This document shows, one piece after another, positions 63,602 to 64,000 of a DNA stretch of 64,000 nt. The stretch's first letter is position 1. Every line of letters begins with the position of its first letter. A program made the position numbers and the translations under genes. The notes under the pieces were generated by a model. The model saw nothing but the letters and a program-made list of their open reading frames with translations, did no database searches and was not told the origin of the DNA. This DNA comes from Azospirillum picis (GTDB taxonomy: Bacteria > Pseudomonadota > Alphaproteobacteria > Azospirillales > Azospirillaceae). The stretch covers positions 217,471 to 281,470 of the forward strand of contig NZ_JAGINO010000006.1 of the NCBI RefSeq assembly GCF_017876115.1. Direction: 5' to 3'.

Positions 63602-64000
63602 TCACTCAGCCTCCGAAGTGCCCTCGTTACTCGCGGGCTTGGCTTCGGGCGATGCAGGCGTGGCCATCCCCGGAACCATCGACGCAGACGCCGCGGGCAT
63701 ACCAAACATCGACGCAGACGCCGCAGGCGCGCCGAACATCGATGCAGACGCCGCAGGCGCGCCGAACATCGATGCAGACGCCGCGGGCATACCGAACATC
63801 GACGCGGAAGCTGCTGGCGCGCCGAACATCGACGCAGACGCCGCAGGCATACCGAACATCGACGCGGAAGCTGCTGGCGCGCCGAACATCGACGCAGACG
63901 CCGCAGGCATACCGAACATCGACGCGGAAGCTGCTGGCGCGCCGAACATCGACGCAGACGCCGCAGGCATACCGAACATCGACGCGGAAGCTGCTGGCGC
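63602..64000 (-). CDS. Candidate multi-core RiPP precursor (C-terminal part; runs off the window)
   Basis: The visible part encodes 7 residues of a repeat plus ten complete 10-residue repeats of MFGxPAASAS, where x alternates Met/Ala (order from the N side: M A M A M A M A A M). A degenerate unit (MVPGMATPAS) and an acidic tail ending in EGTSEAE follow, then TGA at 63602-63604. Start codon and leader lie beyond 64000. It is directly upstream of ycaO, tfuA, the sulfur carrier and its activating enzyme. A Gly in each unit is a possible thioamide site, by analogy with thioglycine-forming YcaO/TfuA and with repeat-core thiovarsolins. The N-terminus could instead belong to a longer structural or phasin-like protein; only the full gene would show this. 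Confidence 0.7.
   Translation of the reverse strand, partial: APAASASMFGMPAASASMFGAPAASASMFGMPAASASMFGAPAASASMFGMPAASASMFGAPAASASMFGMPAASASMFGAPAASASMFGAPAASASMFGMPAASASMVPGMATPASPEAKPASNEGTSEAE
63680..64000 (-). repeat. 30-bp tandem repeat array with 60-bp higher-order unit
   Basis: Ten complete 30-bp units plus one partial, all in frame. Two 60-bp blocks, 63841-63900 and 63901-63960, are identical, and 63961-64000 matches as far as it goes; 63781-63840 differs by one base. Units nearer the stop codon are more divergent, as expected for array growth by unequal exchange from the N-terminal side. No spacers, so it is not a CRISPR. Confidence 0.95.

Noticed and set aside
63680..64000. Regularly spaced repeats resembling CRISPR
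   Set aside because: Units are contiguous, in frame and without spacers; they encode a peptide repeat.

Overview
The window is high-GC DNA (about 70%) that reads as an Azospirillum-type chromosome (Alphaproteobacteria, Rhodospirillales). The main evidence is the nifA-nifB-fdxN block. NifA carries the oxygen-sensitive cysteine spacing (C-X11-C-X19-C-X4-C) and the Ala/Pro-rich linker I associate with Azospirillum NifA, and nifB has a textbook NifA/sigma-54 promoter. The rest is alphaproteobacterial housekeeping, many sensory kinases, and short signals such as a leucine-rich leader peptide ahead of leuA.

Layout. 1-3358: end of a surface-polysaccharide locus (GT2 fragment, SDR epimerase, WbpM-type dehydratase). 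3510-3695: two identical tRNA-Thr(GGT) genes, then aroC. 5088-6287: a lower-GC AAA ATPase behind an unusual set of repeats. 6348-13221: IalB-like secreted protein, RNase R, S41 protease, L33 and EgtB. 13243-14568: a membrane/PAS protein with a degenerate DnaQ-like exonuclease domain. 15188-25668: TadG-like protein, LrgAB, leader peptide plus leuA, hldD, lgt, midA, pgeF, prs and a CI/Cro-like regulator pair with palindromic operators. 25678-33441: AhpD-like protein, TorD-like chaperone, hybrid kinase, small proteins, and a TetR-HlyD-ABC operon with no permease.

33784-44805 is the nitrogen-fixation block: nifA, a class III cyclase/FHA protein, nifB, fdxN, a TPR-like protein, an LRV FeS protein, two NifZ-domain proteins, nifS, nifT, a DUF6129-like protein, a DegT-fold protein lacking the PLP lysine, and a SIR2-like protein. 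From nifB onward the genes are tightly spaced and probably form one NifA-driven transcript. 44917-49317 holds LpxR-like, DUF4337, septation A, TatA and SPOR proteins. 49579-55190 is a signalling operon: receiver protein, kinase-exonuclease fusion, tiny membrane protein, and a sodium/solute symporter-histidine kinase. 55468-59290 is a second cluster of two kinases and a receiver.

The most novel part is the right end, 59324 to beyond 64000, all on the minus strand: a peptide made of 10-residue repeats (MFG[M/A]PAASAS), then YcaO, TfuA, a ThiS/MoaD-like sulfur carrier ending in Gly-Gly, and a rhodanese-ThiF/MoeB fusion. YcaO, TfuA and the carrier overlap by ATGA junctions. This is the expected gene set for backbone thioamidation of a ribosomal peptide, here with its own sulfur-relay genes and a multi-core precursor candidate. 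The precursor's N-terminus lies outside the window, so leader and total repeat number are unknown.
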